Below, one piece after another: positions 9,851 to 21,545 of a stretch of 64,000 nucleotides of DNA. The translations under genes were made by a program, and so were the position numbers. Below the pieces are notes generated by a model that had not been told where the DNA came from, made no database searches, and was given only the letters and a program-made list of their open reading frames with translations. The stretch covers positions 19,158,001-19,222,000 of the forward strand of contig CM075103.1 of the NCBI GenBank assembly GCA_037576195.1, given 5' to 3'. Positions within the stretch are counted from its first letter, which is position 1. Every line of letters begins with the position of its first letter. The DNA is from Phytoseiulus persimilis (taxonomy: Eukaryota > Arthropoda > Arachnida > Mesostigmata > Phytoseiidae).

Positions 9851-11823
9851 GAGTCGTCGGTAATTCCCGAATCTGTGTTTTGCGGAGCTAAAATTGATGA
9901 CAACCCAAATTTTGAGTACTTGCTATCTGAGCTCGGATGATAACAATAATCTGATGGAGCGCTCCGAGAAAAATCCTGGGTGGCGAAGCGAACAGCTCCA
10001 ACATTATTTATCCCGGATTTCAGGCGCTGCATGAGGCTTGGGGGGGAAACCTTTGGGTTCGCTGATCTTCATCTGGTCCAGAGTCCGTGTCAATCCCCGT
10101 CGCGAAGGTGAGCACGAATGAAGTTATCCGGCTCGGACTAGCGTGCTGTTTCTGATGAAACTTGTTGAGTACTTGCTACTCTGAGTACAGATGAGAATTT
10201 CACAACCCTGATGAACTTATCGCAGAAGCCGTTCAATCGCTATGAGGAGGAATTATCACAGGATCGTTCCTCTCAACTATTTCAGGCAGATTCAAGATGC
10301 CAATATGCTCCAGGCTTGCGATCCAGTCCCGTCAGAACTAAGGTTCGCGAGGGCCCGCTGAAGTTTACAGCGGGCTTTTGCGGTCAGTACCCGCGGGATT
10401 CAGCTCCCGGTCCGGACGCACCAGTTGCGGGCGCCCGCAGGCTTGCTGTCGTGAAAATGCGGCCATCCCGTCCCAGAGAAGACTTCCCATTGAAGGTGAG
10501 CGTTCAGTCAGTGGTAGTGATGTTTTCTGGAAGACTCCGAGCTCGTGGAGAGATGATGATCTGGTGAATCTCATTGAGGAATCGTGATATAACAACCTGC
10601 CACAATCCATTCATAAAAACCGGCACACTGAAAGCATGCTCGCTGCTGAAGCTGACTCCGTAATCCGAATACGAGACGTTGACCACCTCGCATCCGTATT
10701 CCAGGTATCAACCGTCGATACACATCGTCGATATTTTCACTCCGCTGGGAACGAGAGATGGATTACTGCTGGAACTTGCTGCGTCTGAGTCCCGGGAACT
10801 CTTGAGACCCGGATCGAGAGGAGTGGAACCCACAATCGCTAGAGCGTAAATGAGATTCGTGTGAGGTACTGCCGTAACCGGAGACAACGAAGGCTGGTGT
10901 TACGAATGCGGAAAGACGCATCGTAGGTATCTATAATTCCGTAAAAAAGAGCCCGGCTCCGAACCGCGTCTCGCTCGGCTCCCTCGAGATGCCGTCGGGT
11001 TCCTCCTCTCCCGGCTGTGGAAGCCGATGGAGAGCTCGACGTGCATCTCTGAAACGAACAGTCGAACCTCCGAGACCTTTGCGTCTCCCTTCCAGCCGAC
11101 CGAGAAAGTAGGTTTAGAGTCGGTTCGCTACCTTCTCCAATTCCGGCTTTTCCTTGTGTGTACCCCCACTACCAACCAGGTTCCACCCGATTGGTAACGG
11201 CTGGAGCTTGGAGTGAGGAATCGATATCCTAATCTAGGGAGCGGCTTCCACGCGGAGCCGCGCGAGGGATCATGAATAAAATTTCCTGGGCTGAACAACA
11301 TGAATGGTCTGTTATTTGATGCCAATGAACATCCGGTTGAAGTCTGAAGTCATGTCCGTGTCAGCCGATTTCCCATTGATGAAGGTTGGTCTCGTATTCC
11401 GGCTCACAGCTCCTACTCCAGGGATAGGGATGAGGGGTGAGAACTCTGTTCAATCAGGCTTCAGAGAAGCTTGGGGCTGCGAGGGTCCCGAATCGGTTGG
11501 CGCTCTGCGCTGGGGAATCGAAAACAATCGCATCTGAGGCAAGAGTTTTCCGATACCACCACCGAACTCAGTGGAGACAATGTGTCATAATGATAACTAC
11601 AGAGATCGCTTAAGCTCTTCATCTCAACGGAGCTGGGACCCGTTGTCGTTTCGCCCTGCCGAACTCTTGGCTCCCGCAAGGTTTCAGTCGCTGAGGGTTC
11701 TTCGTCGTCCATGAGCGTTCATCGTCGCTCTGTCCAGCGCTCGATCCGCGCTGCCGTCGAAGTGTACCCCTTCCTTCTCCCCCTCATTTCCATTAATCGC
11801 CAGAGTCATCAAGTTGCGATATA
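9851..11823. other. Intergenic, upstream of the mariner
   Basis: Apart from the hairpin at 10353-10379 I found no supported gene or repeat. Several GGTGAG donor-like sites occur (10087-10110, 10495) without a recognisable coding exon. Confidence 0.4.
10353..10379 (+). other. Perfect 8-bp hairpin followed by T run
   Basis: GCCCGCTG and CAGCGGGC form a perfect stem with a 7-base loop, followed directly by TTTT. It looks like a bacterial intrinsic terminator, but in eukaryotic DNA it probably has no such role. No gene lies beside it. Confidence 0.4.
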
Positions 11824-11854
11824 TTAGGTAAGTCAAAAAGTTCGTAGCGTTTTT
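11824..11854 (+). repeat. Mariner terminal inverted repeat, left
   Basis: The 31 bases are identical in inverted orientation to 13077-13107. The preceding TA is the target site duplication. Confidence 0.95.
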
Positions 11855-11897
11855 TACCTATTTTTCAAGAGCCGAATTCCTGTACACAAGAGTCTTT

Positions 11898-12926
11898 TTA
11901 TTGAATGATATATTGGCCGTTTTGTTCCATGACCTTCGCCCATCGGTCAGGTAAATCGAAGATTCCCTTCTCCCAGAACTTGGTTTCCTTCTTTCCAAAA
12001 AACTGATTGAGGTGATTTTTTATACCCTCCAAAGATTCGAATATTTCTCCATCAAGAGAGTTTTGAAGAGACCGGAACAAGTGATAGTCTGACGGTGCAA
12101 GGTCGGGACTATAAGCTGGGTGTGGCAGCACATCCCAGTCAAACTCCGCCAATTTCTGCCGAGAGCGCAAACTTACGTGGGGTCTCGCATTATCATGTTG
12201 AAAAACGACGCCCCATCTGTTCGCCAATTCTGGGCGCTTTGTTGCTACTGCGGTCTTCAAATCCTCAAGCTGCCTGCAGTAGACTTCGGTGGTGATGGTC
12301 TGACCCGGCGGGAGCAGCTCGAAAAACACAACGCCCTTGCAGTCCCACCAACAGCTCAGCATCACTTTTTTTTGATGAATTTCGGGTTTGGGGACGGCTG
12401 CGGCCCGTGAACCTTTGGGGACCCAGCTTTTTCTTTGCGTAGCGTTCCTGTAGAGTATCCACTTTTCATCGCCGGTTATCAGTCTCTTCAGAAATGGTTC
12501 ATTGGCATTCTTCCGGAGAAGAGTGTGGCTTGTATCCACACGTCTTTCGAGCTGGCGATCGGTGAGGTCATGAGGCAGCCAGATATTCCTCTTGTTTGAG
12601 AAGCCAGCTTGATGGAGGCGATTCCAAACGGTTCCATGAGAAACTCCCGTCGAGTCTTCAATTTCTTTGATGGTCAGGCCGGGGTTTGAAGTTACCAGGC
12701 TAATGATTTCATCGGGTTCCACAACTTGTGGTCGTCCTGATCTGGGCTCATCTTCAAGATTAAAGTTTTCAGCCTTGAAACGGGTAAACCACTTTCTAAC
12801 CGTAGAACTTTGAAGAGCATTCTCCCCGTAAACTGCAGATATTCTTCGAGTGGTCTTCGCTGCATTCAAGCCTTCGCGGTAGCAGAACAACATTATGTGT
12901 CGAAAATGCTGCTTTTGGTCCTCCAT
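11898..12926 (-). CDS. Mariner transposase, intact
   Basis: This 342-aa transposase cuts and inserts the surrounding element at TA sites. The N-terminal half carries paired helix-turn-helix DNA-binding domains, with the linker motif EDEPRSGRPQ near residue 60 and WLPHDLTDRQLERRV before the catalytic domain. The catalytic triad is visible: D in ITGDEKWILY, D in HDNARPHV, and D in LAPSDYHLF, with 34 residues between the second and third (D,D34D, diagnostic of mariner). WVPKG also fits the family. The length equals that of full mariner transposases and there is no internal stop or frameshift. The gene reads from the right inverted repeat towards the left one. Confidence 0.95.
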   Translation of the reverse strand: MEDQKQHFRHIMLFCYREGLNAAKTTRRISAVYGENALQSSTVRKWFTRFKAENFNLEDEPRSGRPQVVEPDEIISLVTSNPGLTIKEIEDSTGVSHGTVWNRLHQAGFSNKRNIWLPHDLTDRQLERRVDTSHTLLRKNANEPFLKRLITGDEKWILYRNATQRKSWVPKGSRAAAVPKPEIHQKKVMLSCWWDCKGVVFFELLPPGQTITTEVYCRQLEDLKTAVATKRPELANRWGVVFQHDNARPHVSLRSRQKLAEFDWDVLPHPAYSPDLAPSDYHLFRSLQNSLDGEIFESLEGIKNHLNQFFGKKETKFWEKGIFDLPDRWAKVMEQNGQYIIQ

Positions 12927-13076
12927 CGCAAATTCTTCCTGATTTTACGAACTCGACGATAAAGTCTGAAACGATACACCGGTAGGAACTCTAGAGCCCG
13001 CCTAAGAACGTAAACGAACAACCACTGTAGTAGGCGGCTCTTGTGCGGAGCGCGGGAATTTCAAAAATGTCGGATC

Positions 13077-13107
13077 AAAAACGCTACGAACTTTTTGACT
13101 TACCTAA
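13077..13107 (-). repeat. Mariner terminal inverted repeat, right
   Basis: This is a perfect inverted copy of 11824-11854, followed by TA at 13108-13109. Confidence 0.95.
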
Positions 13108-13109
13108 TA

Positions 13110-16100
13110 GAATGCTACGCACCAGCGGCGTGTCTCATCGGATACATTTTGGCGAAAACGCGCTTCAACCCTCAACTAGAGCTACAGCCAGCCAGCTTGA
13201 TCGGTGGAGCCAGCCAGCCTATTCGGATGTCTAACCATGATCGAATCGAACCTCTGTTGGAGGAATTGACGAGTGGTCCGGTGTCCTCCAGAGGCTTCGT
13301 CCTCAGCGGTTCCAAGATGTTATTTTCAGTTCGATAACGTGGAAAACGGTGGGCGGAACAGCTCCGGCTGTTCTCCCTCCCTTGCTCCTCCCTTTCCGCG
13401 CTTCGGCAGTTCTCATCAGTCATACAGTAGCTCTCACCTCGCTCTAATCACGAGTTTCCTCGCCTGTGGTCTCTCAGTTCGACTTTCATTCGTTTCGCGT
13501 CTGTGTCCCAGGGTACGACAACTCCGATAATTCCGTTCTCTAGAAGATACCGCGATGACCCCGAACGTTTGGGAACTCGTTTTCCATCACTAACTCTGAT
13601 CGGACGCGCGTGGACTGGTTATCCCGATCGGTTGCAACGCGCTCCGGGCGGATCAAGTTGCGCGCGGTGAAATTCGGCACGGGATGAACAATGTTCTGCG
13701 CTTCGATATCCTACGCTTGGTGACAGATTGAGTTCTCCTTGGAAGCCGCTTGCTCGAATTCCTTGCTCCCGATTGACCGATAACAAAACAAGGATTCCTG
13801 GGAAGAATTCGGTAACAAGAGGACTCGTAGAGAAATGTGAGCGTGAAAACATAGGATCCGCTGAACTTGCTCGCGCCTGAAGTGAAAGGCTGATGTACGT
13901 ATTTATTATGTTGTATCTACACACGGATCCAAATAAGACCACAAACCATAAGATCATCCGAGAGAAACCTCTTCGTAGGTCCCACCCACTTCGACCTTAT
14001 GTCGCTGTTCTTCGTACCGGAACTGGACATCTGTTTGTTCTGCCATGTTCGATGCCGAGCCTCTTTGCGGAAGTCGTTTCCGCCATTTGAGAACTCCGGT
14101 ACGGAGAGAGAAACAATCCGATCCCTCCATCGTCTTCAGCTGAGCCTGAGCAACGAAATGCGGATCCAACAATTCTCTGGCCCTTGGAGGGCAGGATGCA
14201 TCCTTGCTAACCTCGGTCGGCGAATGTCAACAGCGAAAATCGTGAGCACAAATTAGCGGCAGACGACGGCCGCCCCAGTGATGTTGGAGGCTCGCGCGCT
14301 CATTCGTTCACCGAAAGTCCTGATCACAGCTCTTTCCCGGCAAATGTTGTGAAAGTAGAACAACCCGACGAGCCACTGACGACTGTCTGGTGCCAGCATG
14401 GAGCATTGATTAATGCGGTGAGCGCCATCATTAGGCGGAAATCGGCGAGCGATCGCTGCTGCCGATCATGGACCGTAGGTATCGCCAGGATTTTGGAGCT
14501 ACATGAGTGAATGGCCCATTGTGCCCTCTGCCGCTCATCTTGTTCCGATTGCTCGCAATAAGCAACTTGTGGTCCACGGGGAATTCTCACCTCATCCAGT
14601 AGAAGTATGCTGCCCAAACCCGGGATGAGCGGTGCGAGCAAATGGTGAGTCAAGCTCTGGAAGAAGCGTAGAGACTTTTCTCGGGTTTGGGTTGACATTC
14701 GATTCGATTGCATGGAGGCAGCCGAAGCGTGAGTGCGAGAAGTTGGCCGTGAGCGGGAGCAGCACTGAAATCACGCGAGAAAAGCGTACTTATTGCGACT
14801 TAGGGTTTCAAAATAAGTGTGAGCAACTGTAGATGAGCGTCCGCCGCAAGGCGCACTTGGGAAGTTTCTGCGCTTTTCTTCTGGACAACTTCGGCCGGCA
14901 TCGACGGAATGGTTGCCGCTCCGCCGGCGATCAACATCGGCGGAATGGAAGCGTTCGTCCTTGCGGGAAGGAGTATTCTATCAATTTTTTCTGACAACCA
15001 CCGTAGACATGTTGATGGCGACAGCGGAGGTTTCCTCAACTTCGGCAAGCTCTCACCAATGGGGATTTCGGAAGTTGTCGCGGGAATTCAAGTTTCGAAA
15101 ATTATCCTGATCGTCTCCGAAATTCCGATCTCTCCGACTCCGCACAGTAAGTTTGCACGTATGGAAGGATGCGAATCGATGTTGTCTTTGTTTCCAGCTG
15201 AGTCATTTTCCCTGTTGGAGCTCCTCATCGGCGTATGAAGTCGATGACTAAGGAGCCGTGGCCCGCGCGCTCCGTTTGGCCCGGATAATGTGGAGCCGGG
15301 GTGCGCGAACTCCTTTCCCTTCCCCGACGGCCCCTCTCCACCGGTGCAAGATCCGTGTTCCTCTTTGGCCTCACAGGGCCCTGGCGCTGGCAGCCGCTGA
15401 AGAAAGCAGTGCCGAAGCGGGCCCTCTCTTCGTGTCTCACTCTCTTTCGATTGTAATACGAACAGCTGACTGACTTGTCGGTCGGCTCGCTCGCCGCGCC
15501 GGAGAAGACCCAGTTCCGAAAGTCTTCAACTCCACCTTCGAAGTCGACTTGGATGCTTGGTCACCAAAAAATGCGGCGAGATCCTATAGAAGTTTCAGCA
15601 GTGAATTGTTTCAGTGAGCATTGGAATCTCTTTTGTGATTGAAGTTCCGCTTACTGGATTATGTGTGTCTATAGGCGGTACTAAACTTCAGCGAATCTCG
15701 GGAAAGTGAGCGACAGAAAACGTTCCGGACGAAGCGTTCCGTGAGTGGAAGGCGTGAGTGACCACTGGAGCGGCAAAGTCTGAGCGACGATTTCTCAGAA
15801 AATAAACCAGAAAAGAAAACAACAGACAGAAATGTGAGTGCTGAGTAACGAACCCGGATCCGAAGTGAGTTGGAGTGTAGTTTGCCACTTCAACGAGGAA
15901 AACGAGATTCAAGTAAACGCGTCGGACAGTTTCGTGCAGTGCGAAGGGACAGCATCAGACCGCTATGACTCTTCAGGGGCTGCGAGCGGTCGTCCTACTT
16001 TCACTTCGGGTGAATTCCGATGCTTCTGAATGTTTTGGATTCATTTTCCGAGAATACCATCTCCCAACGAGAGCTCCTTTACTCGCGACTGAAATATTCT

Positions 16101-17357
16101 CCTGTGGATTCTCCCGACTCTAGCTCGGGCCGTGCCCTGTGTTGTGCGACAAATCTCGGGCATCCGAAAATCCATCCACGAGAAGTTGGCTTCCTACAAG
16201 TGGGTCGAGCAGCTCAAGGGCGACCGAGCTTCCTTGGGTTGGGGTATTTGTGGATATTTCGCTCTTCTCGACTTCTCATTGCGCTACATCATTCATCCGG
16301 CTGCTGCCTCTCAGGTTGCTCATTCCCGAAATAGCATGCTCCTGGAGGTGCGACGACGGCTTCCCGAGATGTTGATCTCCAGATTTCGGATCAGAATTCC
16401 GGAACCCGCGGGTACTGATGAAAGACGACAACACTAACTTTACACTCCCACTTGATTGGGACTATTCTTCCGTTTAGTCACGAAGAGCTTTGTTTGGAAT
16501 TTCGATAGATATCAGTGGAATTTTCCCTCACTGAAGGCATCTTGGTGCAGGCTTTACGAACCTCCACCAGGGAAGTCATCGACAAACCCTGGCCGCTATT
16601 TTTGGCGCTGTCCAGTCCGGCCCCGGTTCCTCGCCTAGCCGGGATCTTGCACCAAATGCAGATGAGCCATCGATTCTATAGGAACCAGGAATCCGCTAAA
16701 CACCTTTCTGGAGGCTCCGGGGAGAATGAAGTATCCTGGGTTCTGATTCCGTAACTTTTCGACCATCTTCCTAGGAATCGCCTGACGTGGATGGTTACTT
16801 TCTTGGCGACGACATCACTCTCGAGAGACTTACCGAGTTGTCCCAGCAAAAGCATTCTGCCACCGCTCGGATGTTCCTGTAAGGCAGATCAAAAAAATCA
16901 GACAATCATACGGTGTGATGCCGCACAGTGGAACGCTGAGACGTCTTCCAAGATCGCGAAAAATTTATACGGCTTCAGAATCTGGGTGAGTTCAGATACA
17001 TAACTAGATTCGTGCCATGTTCCATCGAGGTGGATCGCCCCCCCCCCCCTCCCCCCTGTTCAGACAGCTCGGATTCTCTACTCTTCGAGCAAACCCCTCC
17101 GACCCGCCCGTGATCGCCGGTCGTCGCTGAAACTTTTCCGCTGATTAGAGCGTGCTTCCTCTCGTTGCAGGTCTTCCAACTATACGGCAAACCGAATTGG
17201 AGGGACGGAGCGAGCAACACAAACGTGGGTTTCTCGTTAATTCCCGTCATGAACTTCTCGCTGGATCGCAAATATGGAACACTGATCGATCACTGACGAT
17301 ATCGATCGCGAGACGGTCTTGCCTCACGAGCTATCGCTCCGATTTTTCGTTTCTCAG
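13110..17357. other. Intergenic or unassigned region before the LRR gene
   Basis: No gene could be assigned. 15690-15870 is rich in GTGAGTG-like words, so its apparent donors are untrustworthy. 17039-17058 is a C-rich tract. The stretch at 16124-16314 has a protein-like frame (WGICGYFALLDFSLRYII) that is not supported by good splice sites. The 5' end of the LRR gene, with its signal peptide, should lie somewhere here. Confidence 0.4.
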
Positions 17358-19095
17358 GGCTCATCACGCTCGGGAGGATTCTCACCTTTCTCTCCTCTGT
17401 GCGAGCTGCACGGGCAGATCAATACCTTGGAGCTCAAAGATTTCATATATGAAGGCGAACCTCCGGAATGTCCGTTTCCAATTTGGGGCTTCGATAACGT
17501 GACGATCGACATGCCGTTATTTTTGTCCCGCATGAGGTAGTGATTCCCGGCTCACCTCATTCGTGCCTCCGCTATAGTTTCAGTATGAGTTAAGTGTAGA
17601 CATCGAGAGTCGGCAGCCATTTGCTTTTCTTAGTAAGAAACTATTTTTTTCGCTCACGCAAGTAACCACGTCTCACGGATACACTTCATGAATCAGAAGA
17701 ACATTACGGGAGTCGAGAACCTACGATCACTGTCGACCATTTTCATTTACAACAGCACCTCGTTCGAAGGTGAGACCAGATCTCCTGAAATTCTGAGAGG
17801 CTGTCACGCTCTAGAGAGATTTCGCGGGTGATGAATGAATCCGTTCCCCCGATCGTCATTGCTGGAATCCCCACAATCTATCGTCCGGGGATGTAATTGA
17901 TTCCAATTCCAGTCAATAGCCTCCGAGGCTCCGAACAACTGCGCTCCGTGGAAATCTATCTGACCGACATACAAACCACGAAACTAAACGCAGAAAGTTT
18001 GCCGAAGGGCAACAACATCAAGGAGATAACTATAAGGTGAGCTTCCCTCCACGTTTGTGGCTAACGGTGGAGATAAATAGAATAATTTCGGTCAATGCAT
18101 CAGTGATGACTCATCACTGACGAGTTCTCTACGATGAGGGTTGCCCTTCGTCGTGTGACCTTGAATCTTGGATGTTGGGGATTTACTATCTTTGAAAGCC
18201 CATCGATTCATTTCATCAGAGCAGTGAATGGATGGGTTATCCCTTGTCTCCCCGCTCTTGCTCATGAGGCAGTGTTCATCGCTCTCTCAATGAACATCTA
18301 AATCGATGTGTTGATCGACATTATTCGGTACTTCTGAACTTACGGGCTCCACTCGTCATTTACCTCGATGGCATCCCCCAACATTAGATGTTCGGCTGGA
18401 AGCCGTCAGCTGAGACTTGATTCGGATCTAATCGAAGCAAGCTAATTTATGATTGGAATCAAATCGCAAGTTTTTAGAAGAAAAATTCATTTGAAAAGAT
18501 CGAGCAACATCACCATCGTCGACTCTGACTCGCTGAAGTACCTGCCTCGGCTCAACCAGCTTGACCTCGCGAGCAACCGCATCAAGGAAATACCTGAGGA
18601 CCTGTTGAAGAATCGTCATTTGAGATTGAATATTGCCGGTGAGTTCACCGACTTGTGACTAAGCGCTAGCTCCTACGACGCAGATTCTCACCAACCCGCT
18701 GAGAACAGCAGAGGATTTTCAAGGCTCCGATGTACTTTCCAGGCAACCCACTCGACTGCGGGAAATTGATGTGGCTGAAAAAACTTATCGAGACGAAGTC
18801 GATTGAGCTGATCGACGAAGAAATAACCTATTGCGCGCATCCGCGCGGGACTCGTTTCATAGGGGAAAGAAAATTGGACCTCAATGTGGACGTCCAGGAA
18901 CAATCCGATTTCCCACTCTCGTGGGCCGAGATGTCGGCCTGCGTCGGGCTCTTTGGCGGCCTGGGTTTTTTTCTGACGGTGTGTCGTCCACAGCGAAAAC
19001 CGACAGCTCGCAGTCTTTCCTGGTTCGAGGATCCGTATCCTCGCGAGGATCAACCCTGGGTAGCGGAGGATAAGACCGATCGTCTGTCAAATTGA
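17358..19095 (+). CDS. Leucine-rich-repeat protein with one C-terminal membrane segment (5' end missing)
   Basis: Exons are 17358-17536, 17663-17769, 17913-18036, 18478-18638 and 18743-19095. They join in phase and total 924 bases (307 aa plus stop). Introns are 126, 143, 441 and 104 bp with GT-AG ends. The start CELHGQINTLELKDF resembles the N-terminal part of arthropod extracellular LRR proteins. Repeats follow (ITGVENLRSLSTIFIYNS, LRGSEQLRSVEIYL, LKYLPRLNQLDLASNRI with KEIPEDLLKN). GNPLDCGKLMWLKKL with a later cysteine (residues 191-221) is an LRR C-terminal cap. A hydrophobic stretch (about 251-271, MSACVGLFGGLGFFLTV) is followed by a basic tail, suggesting a type I membrane protein. The first exon and signal peptide were not found. 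Probably a cell-surface binding protein; the ligand is unknown. Confidence 0.8.
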
Positions 19096-19229
19096 AGAGC
19101 AGGCAGATGGGGGTCGAAGAGCTTCTCGCGATGAATGAGGCAAGAATAGGAAGCTCTGAGACCGGAAGCCCCCATCTCCGTCGTGGAAACCTTGTGTTGC
19201 AATGGATATGCTGTAATTCTGTATATTGG

Positions 19230-19235
19230 AATAAA
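19230..19235 (+). promoter_or_regulatory. Polyadenylation signal of the LRR gene
   Basis: AATAAA lies 135 bases after the LRR stop codon in an AT-rich stretch. Confidence 0.5.
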
Positions 19236-21435
19236 TTCCGTGTCTCAGCATCGTTCTGCGAGAATCTTCGCCTGTTTGCTACCTCGAAGGCGAGTCGTGG
19301 CGTGATGTTTCTCCTGCATGAGATGTCAGAGTGAGGAGCACTGCGCGAAAGTAGGTCTGCGTGAGCTTTTCCATCGATGAGAAATTATCGCCACAATCAC
19401 AAAACCTCGCTCAAGCATCTGAATTTGCATTTCTTGCACACTATAGCCCGTATTTCAAGCATTATTCATTCATCACTTCGTTAATCCTAAAGGGATTGAT
19501 GGGGAAAATGAATAATAATGCGTGCACACATGCGAGCTCTGGTGATCACATGCTTGCATACCTTCAAATCCCTATAGCAGCATAGCTGCTACAGCACCAG
19601 AGCATCGACGGACTCGGATTGTGAGGAGCTATGTGAAATGTTTTCCACGGTGTCTGAGAAAAACGCTGCAATCCGGACTGAGGATACAGGAGAATCACTG
19701 CATCCGGATATGGCGCAGTTGATTCTTTCAAGCCATTAGAATGCAGGGCAGGATATAGTAATTTAAGTTCTCGAAGGCACTTCCACGGATCTTTCAGTAA
19801 GCACCGCAGCTGAGTCATGTGACGAACCAGACGAATAGAGATTTACTATTCGCGGTCGAAGCCAGCAGGAAATAGGATACTAGTGGGAGAAGATTCAAGC
19901 TCCTCCGTTCAGGAACGCCCTCTTGGAGGAGCAGTCTCCTGTCCACGCAGTATTGATTCCGAGAAGTCGCGGAAACAATCTGTAGCTTGGTGGTGTTTCC
20001 TTCAAGATACGTACGTCTCAGCGAGACCTCTGAAGCTGTCAATGCTCGGAATTTTCGATTGAAACCGGACCAAGGATCAGACGAGCAATGAATTTCGGTT
20101 TGTGAAGCAGCAATGACTTCCGCCCATCCAGCCATCCGATGCAAAAGATCACATCCTCATAACTGAGTAACAAGATGCATCTGGGCTCAAGCTTGATTGA
20201 CTCACGCGGGATTCTGGACAATTAGGACCATCAAATTCTAGAGCCGACGGAAACGGCATCAAATCCAACTGCGACTATTCCAAAGTGCGATGGGTAGAGG
20301 CGCCGTATGAGCTTCCTAGAGGGTCGACATTCTGCTTCCCGTCGAGAATCATAATAATCTGCAATTGATTGTTGTCGAAATCGCCTGGTTACCGAGCAGA
20401 GATCTTTATCGAAAGAAGGAGGAGAACGCTCAGCCGAGAGTGAGTGTGCAATTCATATTCTCATTCAGAAATCCGCTGGTCGGTTCATGAAACCGCCACC
20501 TGAAGAGACTTCTCGAGTTTGGCTCAGAAGGGAAGGGAATCGCTGATCCAAAATCGACACAGGAAATGCTCCCATTCGTCGAAGGCGAATCGTTCAAACT
20601 CTAGACATCGAGCAGCAATGCGAGCTCAAACGAGCCATTCTGGAGTTGTCTTCTAGCTTCTCGATAAGGAAAGCATAGAATATTCTAGGCAGGAAGTTCG
20701 CTGTAGACTCTCAGGGAATTCTTCCTGGAACATGCTAGTCAACGTGTGAAGTTTACGAGAAGCCAAGCCTCATCCATGAGATATACATTCCTTTTGTTCC
20801 CAGTTTGTTGAGAATAGATAATCGGAGAAACGAACGTCGCCAAGACTGTTTTGGCTAATGCGACGGGCGTGCCGCGACAGGCTGAAAGAGCGTTCCGAGG
20901 GAACGCTTGTAGGCTGCAATGTGTCCATGGTTGCGACAAGTAATCTCGGCAGAGTTCCGAAACCCTGCTCGAATGAACTCATCAACATCCGCGGTGTTAT
21001 TGCGGCGTTGATTCGGCTTCTCCGTTTCCTGAGCCGCGAAGCTTGGAGAGAATGGAGAGGTGTCTCGGATGGCTCCAGCGGGGCGGCCGATCGACGCCGT
21101 CAGTCAGAATCAGAGTCACAGTCAAGTCACCAATGGAGCTGAAGGGCGTTCGAATGGACATTTTGTGAGCACCCTCATAATCCGAAAAGATCTACTCTTC
21201 AGCCAGTCCACATTCGACATTCGGTATTTGGCTCACAAAGCTGTATTTGGACCGATGGAGTTCTGATTCCCGATCTGGTGAACCTATGTTCCGACTGACC
21301 TTAAACTTCTTTAATCGTGTAGAGGATGTCATATCAGGGAATGCTGAGCGAAGAGCAAGCACACGACGAACGGGAATGATCTCGTGAGTCGTCTCCTGCG
21401 CTGCTCGGGGCTTTCCAGGCATGCGAGTCTGAGAT
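19236..21435. other. Intergenic, nothing recognised
   Basis: No coding exon, transposon end or RNA gene was recognised in about 2.2 kb. The open frames are short and of poor composition. Confidence 0.45.
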
Positions 21436-21545
21436 CGTACACCGTATTACCGTCCTACGGTACGGTCTGTATTATGAGTACGGTTCGTATCATCGTAATA
21501 CGGACCGTATTTTCGAAAAGCAGCCGTATTCCGTACTACGGAGTG
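21436..21545. repeat. Cluster of the word CCGTAT/ATACGG
   Basis: About 110 bases are built from imperfect repeats of CCGTAT, TACGG and their reverse complements on both strands, for example ACCGTATTACCGTCCTACGG. The words are not in a regular tandem array. The stretch is self-complementary in several registers. No coding role was seen. Confidence 0.6.

Larger units (their letters stand above)
11824..13107 (-). mobile_element. Complete mariner transposon (cecropia-type)
   Basis: This 1,284-bp element starts TTAGGTAAGTC and ends with its exact reverse complement. The 31-bp terminal inverted repeats (11824-11854 and 13077-13107) are identical, and both ends are flanked by TA (11822-11823 and 13108-13109), the mariner target duplication. 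It holds one intact transposase gene on the minus strand. Identical ends and an open frame suggest recent insertion and possible activity. The transposase sequence style (ITGDEKWILY, HDNARPHV, YSPDLAPSDYH) resembles the cecropia subfamily, which includes human Hsmar1, more than the irritans subfamily. Confidence 0.95.

Noticed and set aside
15690-15870. Many GTGAGT splice-donor-like words
   Set aside because: The words GTGAG and TGAGT are simply enriched here and no exon structure fits them.
16124-16314. Possible gustatory-receptor-like exon (WGICGYFALLDFSLRYII)
   Set aside because: It loosely resembles the last membrane helix region of gustatory receptors, but the acceptor is weak, the donor is GTTGCT, and the TYxxxxxQ-type ending is missing.
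17162-17297. Exon-like stretch after TCGTTGCAG (VFQLYGKPNWRDGASNTNVG)
   Set aside because: It ends in a stop 60 bases before the LRR acceptor and cannot join the LRR gene. A minus-strand frame is equally open.
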